Positions 49,180 to 57,664 of a stretch of 64,000 nucleotides of DNA are shown here, in pieces. The first letter of the stretch is position 1. Each line of letters opens with the position of its first letter. Position numbers and translations under genes: made by a program. Location of the stretch: assembly GCA_947625815.1 (NCBI GenBank), contig CANQPU010000009.1, forward strand, positions 1 to 64,000, written 5' to 3'. The stretch is from an uncultured Oscillospiraceae bacterium. GTDB lineage: Bacteria; Bacillota; Clostridia; Oscillospirales; Oscillospiraceae. A model generated the notes under the pieces. That model made no database searches, had not been told where the DNA came from, and worked only from the letters and a program-made list of their open reading frames with translations.

Positions 49180-50565
49180 ATGAAATGTAAAAGCTGCGGC
49201 GCCGGGCTTCGCCCCGACGATAAGTTCTGCTCGGCCTGTGGTACGCGGGTGGAGCCGGACTCTACGGCCGGGGATAGCGGCGAGATCGCCGCTTTTGAGG
49301 GCCGCGAGCCCGAAATGCCGGTCCGGGGGACAGGGATAGTAGCCGGGGAGACGACCCCGGAGAGGACCGGCGCCGGGACCGGGGAGACGGGGGAGAAGAC
49401 GGCAGAGGCGACGGGGGAAAAGACAGGGGAAAAGGCGGCTGAGGATAACTTCAGCACCATGCCCGTCACCCCTCCCGTGAAGATCGCCGACGTCCCCGCG
49501 GCGGAGGCCGCGGACGGTGGGAAAACGGCCGTCGCCGTCGCCGACGAGGACGTACATACGCCGGAGAGCCCGGTAGAGAACGGGAAGCAAAAGAAGGAGA
49601 AGAAGGAAAAGAAGGAGAAAGCGGCCAAGGCGTCATCCGGCAGGAATGTGGGCCGGATCCTTTTGAGTATCCTGCTGAGCCTCCTCCTCTTCGTGTCGCT
49701 GCTGGCGTCGTCCCTTGTGACGCTCGTGAGGCTCACCGTCCGCGAGGAAAATCTGGAAAGCGCCCTTCGGGACCTGAGCCTGTCGTCCCTGAAGGTCGGA
49801 GGATATAGCGGGGATCCCGAAAACAGCGACGGCGCCTCCGACGGGACGATCCCGGCGGACACGGAGGAGCTGGCCGACTACCTCTATGACATGGCCAAGG
49901 ACGCGCCCGGCTGGGAGAACGCCACCAGAAAGGATATCGCCAAAGCCATGGAGGAGCCGCTGGTCAACGAGTTCCTCACCCAAATGGCCACGGACTACGC
50001 CGACGTCGTCATCAGGGGCGAGGACCCGGCGGGCAAGGGCCTGACGCCTGAGAATATCACCGACTTTGTGCTCGACCACGAGGAGGAGACGCTGGACGTC
50101 ATGCGGAAGGCCGGCTACACCGGCGACCTCCGGATCGACAGGGAGGAGCTGGAGAGCTCCCTGCGCGACACCATTGGCGACACCTTCGTCCCCGAGAACA
50201 TCGTCACCGGGGACTATCAGGAGTATATGACCATCTTCCGGATCGTCGTCTCTCTGCCGGTGCTCATCGGCCTGTGGGTCATCACCGCCGCCCTCGTCAT
50301 CCTGCTCATCGTGGTGAACAAGCACCGGTTCTCCGCGGTACTGTCCTGCGTGGGCGTCCCGGCGCTGATCATCGGCCTGCTTTTCGTGGCGGCCTGGTGT
50401 GCCATCAACCTGTATCCGCCCATGAGGGAGGGCCTGCTGAGCCTCATCCCCCTGCTGCTGGGCAGCGACCTGCTGATCTTCGGCGCGGGCCTTGCCGGAG
50501 GAGGGTTCCTGCTCGTGATCATCAAGGCCATCGTTCGATCCGTCCAAAAAAAGCGCCGCGCCTGA
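49180..50565 (+). CDS. Zinc-ribbon membrane protein of unknown function
   Basis: A 461-residue protein. The N-terminal zinc ribbon is CKSCGAGLRPDDKFCSACGT. A long disordered Gly/Thr/Glu segment and a Lys/Glu-rich stretch (KQKKEKKEKKEKAAKA) lead to a first membrane helix near 165 (LLSILLSLLLFVSLLASSLV). An acidic extracytoplasmic domain of about 170 residues follows (ADTEELADYLYDMAKDAPGW), then three membrane helices at the C-terminus (VVSLPVLIGLWVITAALVIL and two more). The architecture is common in gut Clostridia, without known function. ATG 49180 follows AGGGGGATC. The gene has its own promoter and terminator. Confidence 0.85.
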   Translation: MKCKSCGAGLRPDDKFCSACGTRVEPDSTAGDSGEIAAFEGREPEMPVRGTGIVAGETTPERTGAGTGETGEKTAEATGEKTGEKAAEDNFSTMPVTPPVKIADVPAAEAADGGKTAVAVADEDVHTPESPVENGKQKKEKKEKKEKAAKASSGRNVGRILLSILLSLLLFVSLLASSLVTLVRLTVREENLESALRDLSLSSLKVGGYSGDPENSDGASDGTIPADTEELADYLYDMAKDAPGWENATRKDIAKAMEEPLVNEFLTQMATDYADVVIRGEDPAGKGLTPENITDFVLDHEEETLDVMRKAGYTGDLRIDREELESSLRDTIGDTFVPENIVTGDYQEYMTIFRIVVSLPVLIGLWVITAALVILLIVVNKHRFSAVLSCVGVPALIIGLLFVAAWCAINLYPPMREGLLSLIPLLLGSDLLIFGAGLAGGGFLLVIIKAIVRSVQKKRRA

Positions 50566-50580
50566 GCCGCGGCCGTTAAA

Positions 50581-50616
50581 AGATCCCGCGGACCCGGGTC
50601 CGTGGGATCTTTTTTG
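50581..50616 (+). terminator. Terminator of the zinc-ribbon gene
   Basis: AGATCCCGCGGAC (50581-50593) pairs with GTCCGTGGGATCT (50598-50610, one G-T), followed by a run of six further Ts. Confidence 0.9.
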
Positions 50617-50658
50617 CGGAAAACAGCAAGAAACGCAAAGACAATCGAAAAATAAGTG

Positions 50659-50687
50659 TGGAAATCCCCATACGCTTGTGCTATAAT
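50659..50687 (+). promoter_or_regulatory. Promoter of the ABC exporter pair
   Basis: TGGAAA (50659-50664), 17 bp, TATAAT (50682-50687) preceded by TGC (extended -10). The same combination occurs before ppk. Confidence 0.65.
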
Positions 50688-50745
50688 AAAAGTCCTTGCG
50701 AATAAGGTTCGGGTTGCACACAATTTTTAGTTCAAGGAGCAAGAC

Positions 50746-52527
50746 ATGATCTTCGGTAAGCACATAAACAAATATTACCTGAAGTACGGGCTTATCCTGC
50801 TGTTTGGCCTGGCGGCGCTGGCGGTGGTGGACTATATGCAGCTCATCGTGCCGAATCTCTATCAGATGGTAGTCAACGGCATGAACGACGGCACGGTCAC
50901 CGTGGACGGCGTGGTCCACCGGTTCGACATGGACTTCCTGCTCGACCGGGTCTGCCTTCCCATGCTGGTGGTGGTCATCAGCATGGTCTTCGGCCGTTTC
51001 CTCTGGCGGGTGTGCTTCTTCGGGTCCGCCGTAAGGGTGGAGGCAGACATACGCAACAGCATGTTCGACCACTGCAAGGACCTGTCTCAGCAGTTCTACC
51101 AGGTGCATAAGGTGGGGGACCTGATGAGCCTGTTCACCAATGACCTGGACACCATTCAGGACTGCTACGGGAACGGCCTTCTCATGCTGGCCGACGCGCT
51201 GATGCTGGGTATTCTGTCCATTTTCAAGATGTTCAACATGGACCGGACCCTGACGGTCCTCTCCCTCATCCCCATGGTGTTCCTCTTCGGCGTCAGCACC
51301 GTGGTGGGCCGCTACATGGAGAAGAAATGGGACATCCGTCAGGCGGCCTTTTCCAAGCTGTCCGACTTCTCGCAGGAGTCCTTCTCCGGCATCGCCGTCA
51401 TCAAGGCCTTCGTCAAGGAGGCCAAGGAGCTCTGGGCCTTCAAAAAGCTCAATCAGGAAAACGAGAAGGCCAACGTGGACTTCACCCGCGCCTCGGTGCT
51501 GCTGCATATCCTGGTCACGCTTTTTGTGGAGTCTGTCATCTGCGTGGTCCTGGGCTACGGAGGCTACCTTGTCCACGAGGGGGTCTTCAACGCGGGTCAG
51601 CTGGTGGAGTACATAGGCTATTTCAACGCCATCGTCTGGCCTATCATGGCTGTCTCCGAGCTCATCGACATGACGAGCCGCGGCAAGGCCAGCCTCAAGC
51701 GCGTCAGCGAGCTGCTGGACGCCAAACAGGACGTGATCGACCGGAAGGGCGTCCGCGAGCTCACCGATGTGAAGGGCGGGATCGAGTTCAGACATCTGAC
51801 GTTCCGCTACCCCGACGGGGAGTATGACGTTTTGCAGGACCTGACCTTTGAGATCAGGCCCGGCGAGAGCATCGGCCTTGTGGGCCGGACCGGCGCGGGC
51901 AAGACGACGCTGGTGGATCTTATCCTGCGCACCTATAACGTGCCTGACGGGACAATATTTGTGGACGGGCAGGACGTCAACGAGGTGAAGATCCGGGACA
52001 TCCGGGCCGCCTGCGCCTATGTTCCCCAGGACAACTTCCTCTTTTCCGATACCATCGCGAAGAACATCGCCTTCACCAACGGGGCCCCCGACATGGACAA
52101 GGTCGTCCGGGCGGCGGTCCTCTCCGACGTGGACGGCAACATCCGGGAGTTCACGGAGGGCTACGAAACGGTCCTGGGCGAGCGGGGCGTCACCGTCTCC
52201 GGCGGGCAGAAGCAGCGCATCTCCATAGCCCGGGCGCTTTTGAAGGACGCGCCCATACTGATCCTGGACGATTCCGTCTCCGCTGTGGACACCGGCACCG
52301 AAAAAACGATCCTTGATAACCTGAAGAAGACCCGGGAGGGCAAGACCACCATCCTCATCGCCCACCGCATCTCCACCATCGAGCGGATGGACCGGATCAT
52401 GTATCTGGAGGACGGGAAGCTGGTGGCCATGGGCCCCCACAGCCGGCTTTATGAGGAGTGCCCCGCGTACAGGCATATGGTGGATCTCCAGAAGCTGGAG
52501 GAGGAGGGAGGCGAGCGCAATGGGTGA
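50746..52527 (+). CDS. Heterodimeric ABC exporter subunit with degenerate ATP site
   Basis: A 593-residue half-exporter: six-helix transmembrane domain (ABC_membrane) then ATPase domain. Walker A is GLVGRTGAGKTTLVDL, signature VSGGQKQRISIARAL, and Walker B ILILDDSVSAVDTGTEK has aspartate instead of the catalytic glutamate. That is the pattern of the non-catalytic subunit in heterodimers such as BmrC/BmrD and TM287/288. AAGGAGCAAGAC precedes ATG 50746. Its stop overlaps the start of the partner by eight bases. Likely exports lipids, drugs or a peptide; the substrate is unknown. Confidence 0.93.
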   Translation: MIFGKHINKYYLKYGLILLFGLAALAVVDYMQLIVPNLYQMVVNGMNDGTVTVDGVVHRFDMDFLLDRVCLPMLVVVISMVFGRFLWRVCFFGSAVRVEADIRNSMFDHCKDLSQQFYQVHKVGDLMSLFTNDLDTIQDCYGNGLLMLADALMLGILSIFKMFNMDRTLTVLSLIPMVFLFGVSTVVGRYMEKKWDIRQAAFSKLSDFSQESFSGIAVIKAFVKEAKELWAFKKLNQENEKANVDFTRASVLLHILVTLFVESVICVVLGYGGYLVHEGVFNAGQLVEYIGYFNAIVWPIMAVSELIDMTSRGKASLKRVSELLDAKQDVIDRKGVRELTDVKGGIEFRHLTFRYPDGEYDVLQDLTFEIRPGESIGLVGRTGAGKTTLVDLILRTYNVPDGTIFVDGQDVNEVKIRDIRAACAYVPQDNFLFSDTIAKNIAFTNGAPDMDKVVRAAVLSDVDGNIREFTEGYETVLGERGVTVSGGQKQRISIARALLKDAPILILDDSVSAVDTGTEKTILDNLKKTREGKTTILIAHRISTIERMDRIMYLEDGKLVAMGPHSRLYEECPAYRHMVDLQKLEEEGGERNG

Positions 52528-54418
52528 GCTGACACCGATCTATATCGTCGGCGCCATCATCGGCGTTTTCACCGTCCTGTTTGTGGCGGCGTACATAACG
52601 CTCAAGAAGAAAAAGGCCAACGTCACCTTTGACCGCAACGTGCCTGACCGGGAGATCATGGCCCGTATGCTGCCCTACGCCAAGCCCTACTGGAAGAGCT
52701 TCCTGGCGGTGCTCTTCATGATGATGGTGTCCATCGCCTACGACATCATTTCCCCCATGCTGGTGGGCGATATCGAGACGGTCATCAAGGACAGCTTTGA
52801 GCTCCGGGACCTCTTCGTCCGCGTGGGCCTCTACGCCAGTATCCTGATCGTCTCCATGATCAGCACCTATTTCCAGTCCATCATTCTCCAAAAGACCGGC
52901 CAGAGGATCCTGTCCTCCCTGCGTCAGGACCTATTCACCCACATCGAGGGGCTTTCCCACAATCAGCTCAATCAGATCCCCGTGGGCAAGCTGGTGACCC
53001 GCGTCACCAACGACACCAACGCCATCTCCATGATGTTCACCAACATCCTGGTGAACATGATCCGCAATGTCTTTGTCATCGCGGGCGTGCTGTCGGCCAT
53101 GCTGATCCTGAACCTGGAGCTCACGCTGATGGTGCTGTGCTTCATCCCGTTTCTGGTGCTGTTCACCGTCATCTTCCGGGTCTTCACCCGCCGGGTGTTC
53201 CGCACGGTGAAGGACAGGACCACCGACATCAACACCTACCTCTCCGAGAACCTGTCCGGCATCAAGATCACCCAGATCTTCAACCGGGAGGACGCCAAGA
53301 TGGAGGAGTTTCTGGAGAAGTCCAACGGCCTGCGGGTGGCCCGGCGCAACATGACGCTGGTCTTCGGCATCTTCCGGCCCATGGTCTACATGCTGTACAT
53401 AAGCTCCGTGCTGTGTCTGCTCTATCTGTGCGGGCGGGGGTACATCAAAAACACCGTCTTTTTGGGCCAGACCATCCACAGCGGCACGCTGGTCACCTTC
53501 TACATGTACATCTCCAAGTTCTTCAACCCCATCCAGACCCTGGCCGAGCAGTTCAATCAGCTCCAGTCCGCCTTTGCCAGCGCCGAGAAGATCTTCACCA
53601 TCTTTGACCTGGAGCCCGAGATCGTGGACGAGCCGGACGCCATCGAGCTGGACCACATCGAGGGTGACATCGAGTTTAAGGACGTGTGGTTTTCCTATGT
53701 CCCCGGCGAGTGGGTCCTGAAGGGCGTGAGCTTTCACGTAAAGCCCCGGGAGACGGTGGCCTTTGTGGGCTCCACCGGCTCCGGCAAGACCACCATCCTC
53801 AGCCTCATCTGCCGCAATTACGACATCCAAAAGGGACAGATCCTTATTGACGGCATGGATATCAAGCAAATTAAGATTGCCTCCCTGCGCCGCCACTTCG
53901 GCCAGATGCTCCAGGACGTGTTCCTGTTCTCCGGCACCATCCGCTCCAACATCGTCCTCCGGGAGGAGTCCTTCACGGACGAGGAGATCTGGCAGGCCTG
54001 CCGGTACGTCAACGCCGATCACTTTATCAATAAGCTGGACGGCGGCCTCGACGAGGTCGTTCGGGAGCGCGGCAACAATTTCTCCGCCGGCCAGAGGCAG
54101 CTCCTCTCCTTCGCCCGCACCATCCTGCACCGCCCCGAGGTCATGATCCTGGACGAGGCCACGGCCAACATCGACACGGAGACGGAGCTTTTGATCCAGG
54201 ACTCCCTGGAGAAGATGAAGAACATCGGCACCATGCTCATCGTGGCCCACCGGCTCTCCACCATCCAGCACTCGGACAACATCATCCTGCTCTCCCACGG
54301 CGTCATCCAGGAGCAGGGCACCCACCAAGAGCTCCTCCACAAAAAGGGCCGCTATTACAGGCTCTATACCCTCCAGTTCAACGAACAGCAAAGAGCCCTG
54401 GAGCAGAAAAGAGCATAA
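52520..54418 (+). CDS. Heterodimeric ABC exporter subunit, catalytic partner
   Basis: A 632-residue half-exporter with an extra N-terminal helix (YIVGAIIGVFTVLFVAAYIT) before the six-helix domain (VLFMMMVSIAYDIISPMLVG and onward). The ATPase part has Walker A VGSTGSGKTTILSL, signature NFSAGQRQLLSFART, Walker B VMILDEATANID with the catalytic glutamate, and the switch histidine in IVAHRLSTI. It overlaps the upstream subunit, as expected for a stoichiometric heterodimer. A bidirectional terminator follows. Confidence 0.93.
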   Translation: MGELTPIYIVGAIIGVFTVLFVAAYITLKKKKANVTFDRNVPDREIMARMLPYAKPYWKSFLAVLFMMMVSIAYDIISPMLVGDIETVIKDSFELRDLFVRVGLYASILIVSMISTYFQSIILQKTGQRILSSLRQDLFTHIEGLSHNQLNQIPVGKLVTRVTNDTNAISMMFTNILVNMIRNVFVIAGVLSAMLILNLELTLMVLCFIPFLVLFTVIFRVFTRRVFRTVKDRTTDINTYLSENLSGIKITQIFNREDAKMEEFLEKSNGLRVARRNMTLVFGIFRPMVYMLYISSVLCLLYLCGRGYIKNTVFLGQTIHSGTLVTFYMYISKFFNPIQTLAEQFNQLQSAFASAEKIFTIFDLEPEIVDEPDAIELDHIEGDIEFKDVWFSYVPGEWVLKGVSFHVKPRETVAFVGSTGSGKTTILSLICRNYDIQKGQILIDGMDIKQIKIASLRRHFGQMLQDVFLFSGTIRSNIVLREESFTDEEIWQACRYVNADHFINKLDGGLDEVVRERGNNFSAGQRQLLSFARTILHRPEVMILDEATANIDTETELLIQDSLEKMKNIGTMLIVAHRLSTIQHSDNIILLSHGVIQEQGTHQELLHKKGRYYRLYTLQFNEQQRALEQKRA

Positions 54419-54434
54419 GGACACCTAAAAAACC

Positions 54435-54464
54435 ATCCCGCCACTTACCGTGGCGGGATATTTT
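54435..54464. terminator. Bidirectional terminator between exporter and NMT1-type operon
   Basis: ATCCCGCCA (54435-54443) and TGGCGGGAT (54451-54459) form the stem. Ts follow on the plus strand (ATTTTAC) and TTTTTT on the minus strand, serving both convergent units. Confidence 0.88.
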
Positions 54465-54485
54465 ACAGCTTATAAGAAAACGATT

Positions 54486-55070
54486 TTATTTTTTCAGCAT
54501 GGCCAGGGGCGGGCCGGAGAGGCGCAGGACCGTGTCGGCCAGGGCGAGGCTCTCCGTCTCGTGGGCGGACATGAGGATGGGGAGGCGTAGGGAGCGGAGG
54601 CGGGCCATGATCCTTTCCGCGTTTTCCGCGTCCACGCCGGTGAAGGGCTCGTCCAGGATGATGAGACGCCGGCCCTCGCCATAGGCCATGGCCCGGGCGA
54701 TGGCAACGCGGCGGCGCATCCCGCCGGAGAGGGCTCCGACCGCGGTCTTCGCTTCCGCGGCAAGGCCCACGGCCTCCAGCCAGGGGAGGGGATCGGCGCC
54801 GCGGGGGAGGACGGCGCGGAGCTGGGAAGCGGCGGTGAGGCCGGGAAGCAGGCGGTCCTCCTGAAAGAGGAAGGCGGTGTCCCGGAGGCCGGGGGCGTCG
54901 ATCGTGCCCTCCTGGGGCGTTTCAAGTCCGGCGATCAGCCTGAGCAGAGTGGTCTTGCCGCATCCCGAGGGGCCGGTGAGGGCGGTGACGCCGGAATCCG
55001 GGAGATCCAGGGTGAACCCGCGCAGGACCGCCTTGCCGCCGTAGGAAAAGGTGACAGCCTCAAGCCTCAT
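54486..55070 (-). CDS. ABC transporter ATPase (SsuB/TauB/ThiZ-like)
   Basis: A 194-residue, compact ATPase of the nitrate/sulfonate/taurine importer family. Walker A is TGPSGCGKTTLLRLIAGLE, signature LSGGMRRRVAIARAM, Walker B LIILDEPFTGVD, switch histidine LMSAHETESLALAD. It is shorter than most SsuB proteins (about 240) and lacks a C-terminal extension. ATG 55070 lies 11 bases inside the end of the permease gene. It is the last gene of the crp-binding protein-permease-ATPase unit. The ligand is not identified. Confidence 0.9.
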   Translation of the reverse strand: MRLEAVTFSYGGKAVLRGFTLDLPDSGVTALTGPSGCGKTTLLRLIAGLETPQEGTIDAPGLRDTAFLFQEDRLLPGLTAASQLRAVLPRGADPLPWLEAVGLAAEAKTAVGALSGGMRRRVAIARAMAYGEGRRLIILDEPFTGVDAENAERIMARLRSLRLPILMSAHETESLALADTVLRLSGPPLAMLKK

Positions 55071-55824
55071 TTTCGCCGCCTCCCGTCTTCTTCCGCAGAG
55101 CAAAGCGGATCAGGCCCTCGATGATCAGCGACAGCACCACCACGGTGAGCGTCCAGGAGAAGAGGGCGGGCGTCTCCAGGTAGAGCTTGGCGTAGAAGAT
55201 CTGGGTCCCCATGGCTCTGCGGGGAGTACACAGCACCTCCGCGGCCACGCCGGACTTCCAGGCAAGGCCCAGGGAGCTGAGGATGCCGCTTTTCAGATAG
55301 GGCAGGGCGGCTGGCAGATAGATGAATCTGGCCCTGCGCAGCGGCCCCATATCGTAAGACCGCGCCATTTCAAGCAGCTCCCTGCCCGGGGAGGCAAGGC
55401 CCGCGCGGAGATTTTCCCACACCACCGGCATCACCATCATGGCGCTGATGATGACGGGGACCTTGTCCGATCCGGCCCAGAGGAGGATGAGGAGGATGAA
55501 GCTCACCACGGGCGCCGCGCGTATGACGCGAATGGCGGGGGACAGGAGGACGTCCAGCGCCCGGGAGGTGTGGGTGGCCGCGCCCAGGACCACGCCCGCC
55601 AGAATGCCCCACAGGGCCCCGGAGACCACCCGCCAGAGGGTGGCGGCGGCGTGCCGCCAGAAGGCCGCCGTGCCCATGAGGCCCCAAAGAGTGGAGAGCA
55701 CCAGCTTCGGGCCCGGCAAAAGGAGGGGCTGGCCGACCAGCCGGGCCGCAAACACCCAAAGCCCCAGCCAGAAGAGGGCCGGGGCCAGGAGACGGATGAA
55801 CTTTTTCAGGCGTTTACTGCGCAT
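55060..55824 (-). CDS. ABC transporter permease (SsuC/TauC-like)
   Basis: A 254-residue permease with six membrane segments. It starts MRSKRLKKFIRLLAPALFWL and carries the family's LPGPKLVLSTLWGLM, ATLWRVVSGALWGILAGVVLG and the ATPase-contact loop EMARSYDMGPLRRARFIYLP. It overlaps the binding-protein gene by 11 bases upstream and the ATPase gene by 11 bases downstream, so all three are translationally coupled. It belongs to the BPD_transp_1 family used for sulfonates, nitrate and thiamine precursors. Confidence 0.92.
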   Translation of the reverse strand: MRSKRLKKFIRLLAPALFWLGLWVFAARLVGQPLLLPGPKLVLSTLWGLMGTAAFWRHAAATLWRVVSGALWGILAGVVLGAATHTSRALDVLLSPAIRVIRAAPVVSFILLILLWAGSDKVPVIISAMMVMPVVWENLRAGLASPGRELLEMARSYDMGPLRRARFIYLPAALPYLKSGILSSLGLAWKSGVAAEVLCTPRRAMGTQIFYAKLYLETPALFSWTLTVVVLSLIIEGLIRFALRKKTGGGENEA

Positions 55825-56851
55825 CCCAGTAGAAGCCGTCGTCCGGCATGGCGCCGCCGACGGAGGCGGGGTTGGCGTCAAAGAGCACCTGATAATAGGG
55901 CTCCAGCGCCGTCCGGACCTCAGCGCCAGAGACGAAGGTCAGCGAGTCGCCCAGGTCCGCGATGGCCTTTTTGGCGATGGGGGCCTTGGGGACGATGCCG
56001 TAGGTCTCGCAAAGCGCGGCCGCGCCCTCCGCGTCCGCCTTCACGGCGCTGATGGACGCCTCGTACTCCGTCAGGAACTGGGACACGGCTTCGGGCTGCG
56101 CCTCGGCAAAGGCGGCGCGTACCACCACGCATCCCATGGTCAGATGCCCGCCGGTGCCCAGAGCGTCCCATTCGGCGGTCATGTCCAGAGCGGAGCGGAC
56201 GTCCTTGTTCTGGACGAGCACCGCGGTGGCGGCGGGGACGGGCAGCATGGCAAGGTCGATCTCCCCGGCGGCCATCCTGGTCTGGATGACGGAGGCGTCG
56301 TCAAAGACGAGCTGTACGTCCGCGTCCTCCAGGGGCTCCTGATCGGTGCTGAAGGTCAGGCCGTTCTGGGCGAGGATGAACTTCAGCACATACTCGGGGT
56401 TGGCGCCCTGGCCGGGGGAGTAGATGGTCCGGCCCTTCAGATCGGCCACGGAGTGGACCGTGTCGCCGTTTTCCAGGACGTAGAGGACGCCGAGCGTGTT
56501 GAGGGCGATGACCTGCACGCCGCCTTGGGTCTTGTTGTAGAGGGCGGCGGCCACGTTGGTGGCCACGGCGGCGATGTCAAAGTCGCCGTTGATGAGCCCC
56601 GCCTGGATTTGGCTGTTGTCGGCCACGACGGTGAAGGTGTAGGAGTTTTGCGTCTCGCCGTTGTCGTTGGCCTCCATGAGCTTCACCGCGCCGATGCCGG
56701 TGGGGCCGGTGAGGACGGCGAAATTCACGCTGTATCTGACGGGGGTGCCGTCCGGGATGGGATCCGGCGGCGTCTGGCCGTCGTCGGCGGAACAGGCGGC
56801 CAGCGAGAGCACAAGGGCAAGGGACAGCAGGATGAGTACAAGCTTTTTCAT
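55814..56851 (-). CDS. ABC transporter substrate-binding lipoprotein (NMT1/SsuA-like)
   Basis: A 345-residue periplasmic-type binding protein fixed to the membrane. The signal peptide ends in lipobox LSLAAC, followed by a short Pro/Asp linker. The domain shows NFAVLTGPTGIGAVKLMEA, IAAVATNVAAALYN, LKGRTIYSPGQGANPEYVL and LAMLPVPAATAVLVQNKDV, typical of NMT1/SsuA-like proteins of gut Clostridia. It lies 28 bases after the Crp/Fnr gene. The ligand cannot be read from sequence. Confidence 0.92.
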   Translation of the reverse strand: MKKLVLILLSLALVLSLAACSADDGQTPPDPIPDGTPVRYSVNFAVLTGPTGIGAVKLMEANDNGETQNSYTFTVVADNSQIQAGLINGDFDIAAVATNVAAALYNKTQGGVQVIALNTLGVLYVLENGDTVHSVADLKGRTIYSPGQGANPEYVLKFILAQNGLTFSTDQEPLEDADVQLVFDDASVIQTRMAAGEIDLAMLPVPAATAVLVQNKDVRSALDMTAEWDALGTGGHLTMGCVVVRAAFAEAQPEAVSQFLTEYEASISAVKADAEGAAALCETYGIVPKAPIAKKAIADLGDSLTFVSGAEVRTALEPYYQVLFDANPASVGGAMPDDGFYWDAQ

Positions 56852-56879
56852 GGGATACGGTTTCCTTTCCGACGGAGCG

Positions 56880-57518
56880 CTATTTCAAAAGCTCCGGCTT
56901 TAACAGTGTGATGGTCTTCCCCTCACGGGCGACGAGCGATGCGTCCGAAAGCTTCTCAAGCTCCCGGTAGAGGGTGGCGCGGCCGATGCCGAGGATGGAG
57001 GCCAGCTCCGTCATGGAGCGGACCGTCACGCGGCCCTTGGAGTCGGCGTGGCGCAGGAGGTAGGCGCTGAGCTTGCGCTCCCCGGTGCCGGAGGAGAGCG
57101 CGTCCACCTTGGCCGAGAGGAAGCGGATGCGCTGGGCCAGATAGCGGATGTAGTTTTCCCGGATGACAGGGGATGTATCGATGAGGCGGCTTATATCCGC
57201 CTGGGAGAGAAACAGGATCTCGCAGACGGCCCGCGCCGTCAGCGTGGAGACATAGCGCTCCTCGTCGGTGAAGAGCGCCGCCGCGCCGAAGATATCCCCG
57301 GGGGCCAGCTCGCTCACCGTCAGCGCGCCCTTCGTCACCAGGACGCGCCCCCGGAGGATGACCCCCAGCTCCCGGCGGAAGCTCTCCGGGGAGTAGATGA
57401 CCTGTCCCCTGGCATAGCGGCGGATGTCGCCGTCCGGAAGCATGGCCGCGAGGACGTCCCTGTCAAGCCCGCGAAACAGAAAGGCGCCGCCGAGAATGTC
57501 GAGCGTAGTTTCTGTCAC
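56880..57518 (-). CDS. Crp/Fnr family transcriptional regulator
   Basis: A 212-residue regulator: N-terminal cyclic-nucleotide-binding-type barrel (ARGQVIYSPE, GVILRGRVLVTKG, APGDIFGAAALFTD), long dimer helix (ENYIRYLAQRIRFLSAKVDAL) and a C-terminal winged helix-turn-helix (SMTELASILGIGRATLYREL). The N-terminal cysteine set of oxygen-sensing Fnr is absent, as is a clear cAMP pocket arginine motif, so its signal is unknown. GTG 57518 follows GGAGGTGGGTCT. It is first in the unit with the NMT1-type transporter and likely regulates it. Confidence 0.92.
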   Translation of the reverse strand: MTETTLDILGGAFLFRGLDRDVLAAMLPDGDIRRYARGQVIYSPESFRRELGVILRGRVLVTKGALTVSELAPGDIFGAAALFTDEERYVSTLTARAVCEILFLSQADISRLIDTSPVIRENYIRYLAQRIRFLSAKVDALSSGTGERKLSAYLLRHADSKGRVTVRSMTELASILGIGRATLYRELEKLSDASLVAREGKTITLLKPELLK

Positions 57519-57562
57519 AGACCCACCTCCAAAAATGTCTCATTTGATACAAAACATGCTGT

Positions 57563-57591
57563 ATTATAACAGAACAAGGCCCCGATGTCAA
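57563..57591 (-). promoter_or_regulatory. Consensus sigma-A promoter of the crp-ABC operon
   Basis: On the minus strand TTGACA (57591-57586), 17 bp, TATAAT (57568-57563). Between it and the start codon, TTTTGTATCAAATGAGAC could be a regulator site but is not a clear palindrome. Confidence 0.9.
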
Positions 57592-57623
57592 TAGAAATTG
57601 TTAAATAATTATCATGAAGACAC

Positions 57624-57655
57624 AAAAAATCCCCTCCGGGGAGTCCCGGAGGGGG
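57624..57655 (-). terminator. Terminator of the M3 peptidase gene
   Basis: CCCCTCCGGG (57631-57640) and CCCGGAGGGG (57645-57654) form a perfect 10-bp stem. On the minus strand ATTTTTTG follows. Confidence 0.9.
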
Positions 57656-57664
57656 AGAGGAAGG

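Noticed and set aside
50746..52527. The aspartate in place of the Walker B glutamate as a sign of gene decay
   Set aside because: This is the normal non-catalytic site of heterodimeric ABC exporters, and the partner gene is intact and overlapping.
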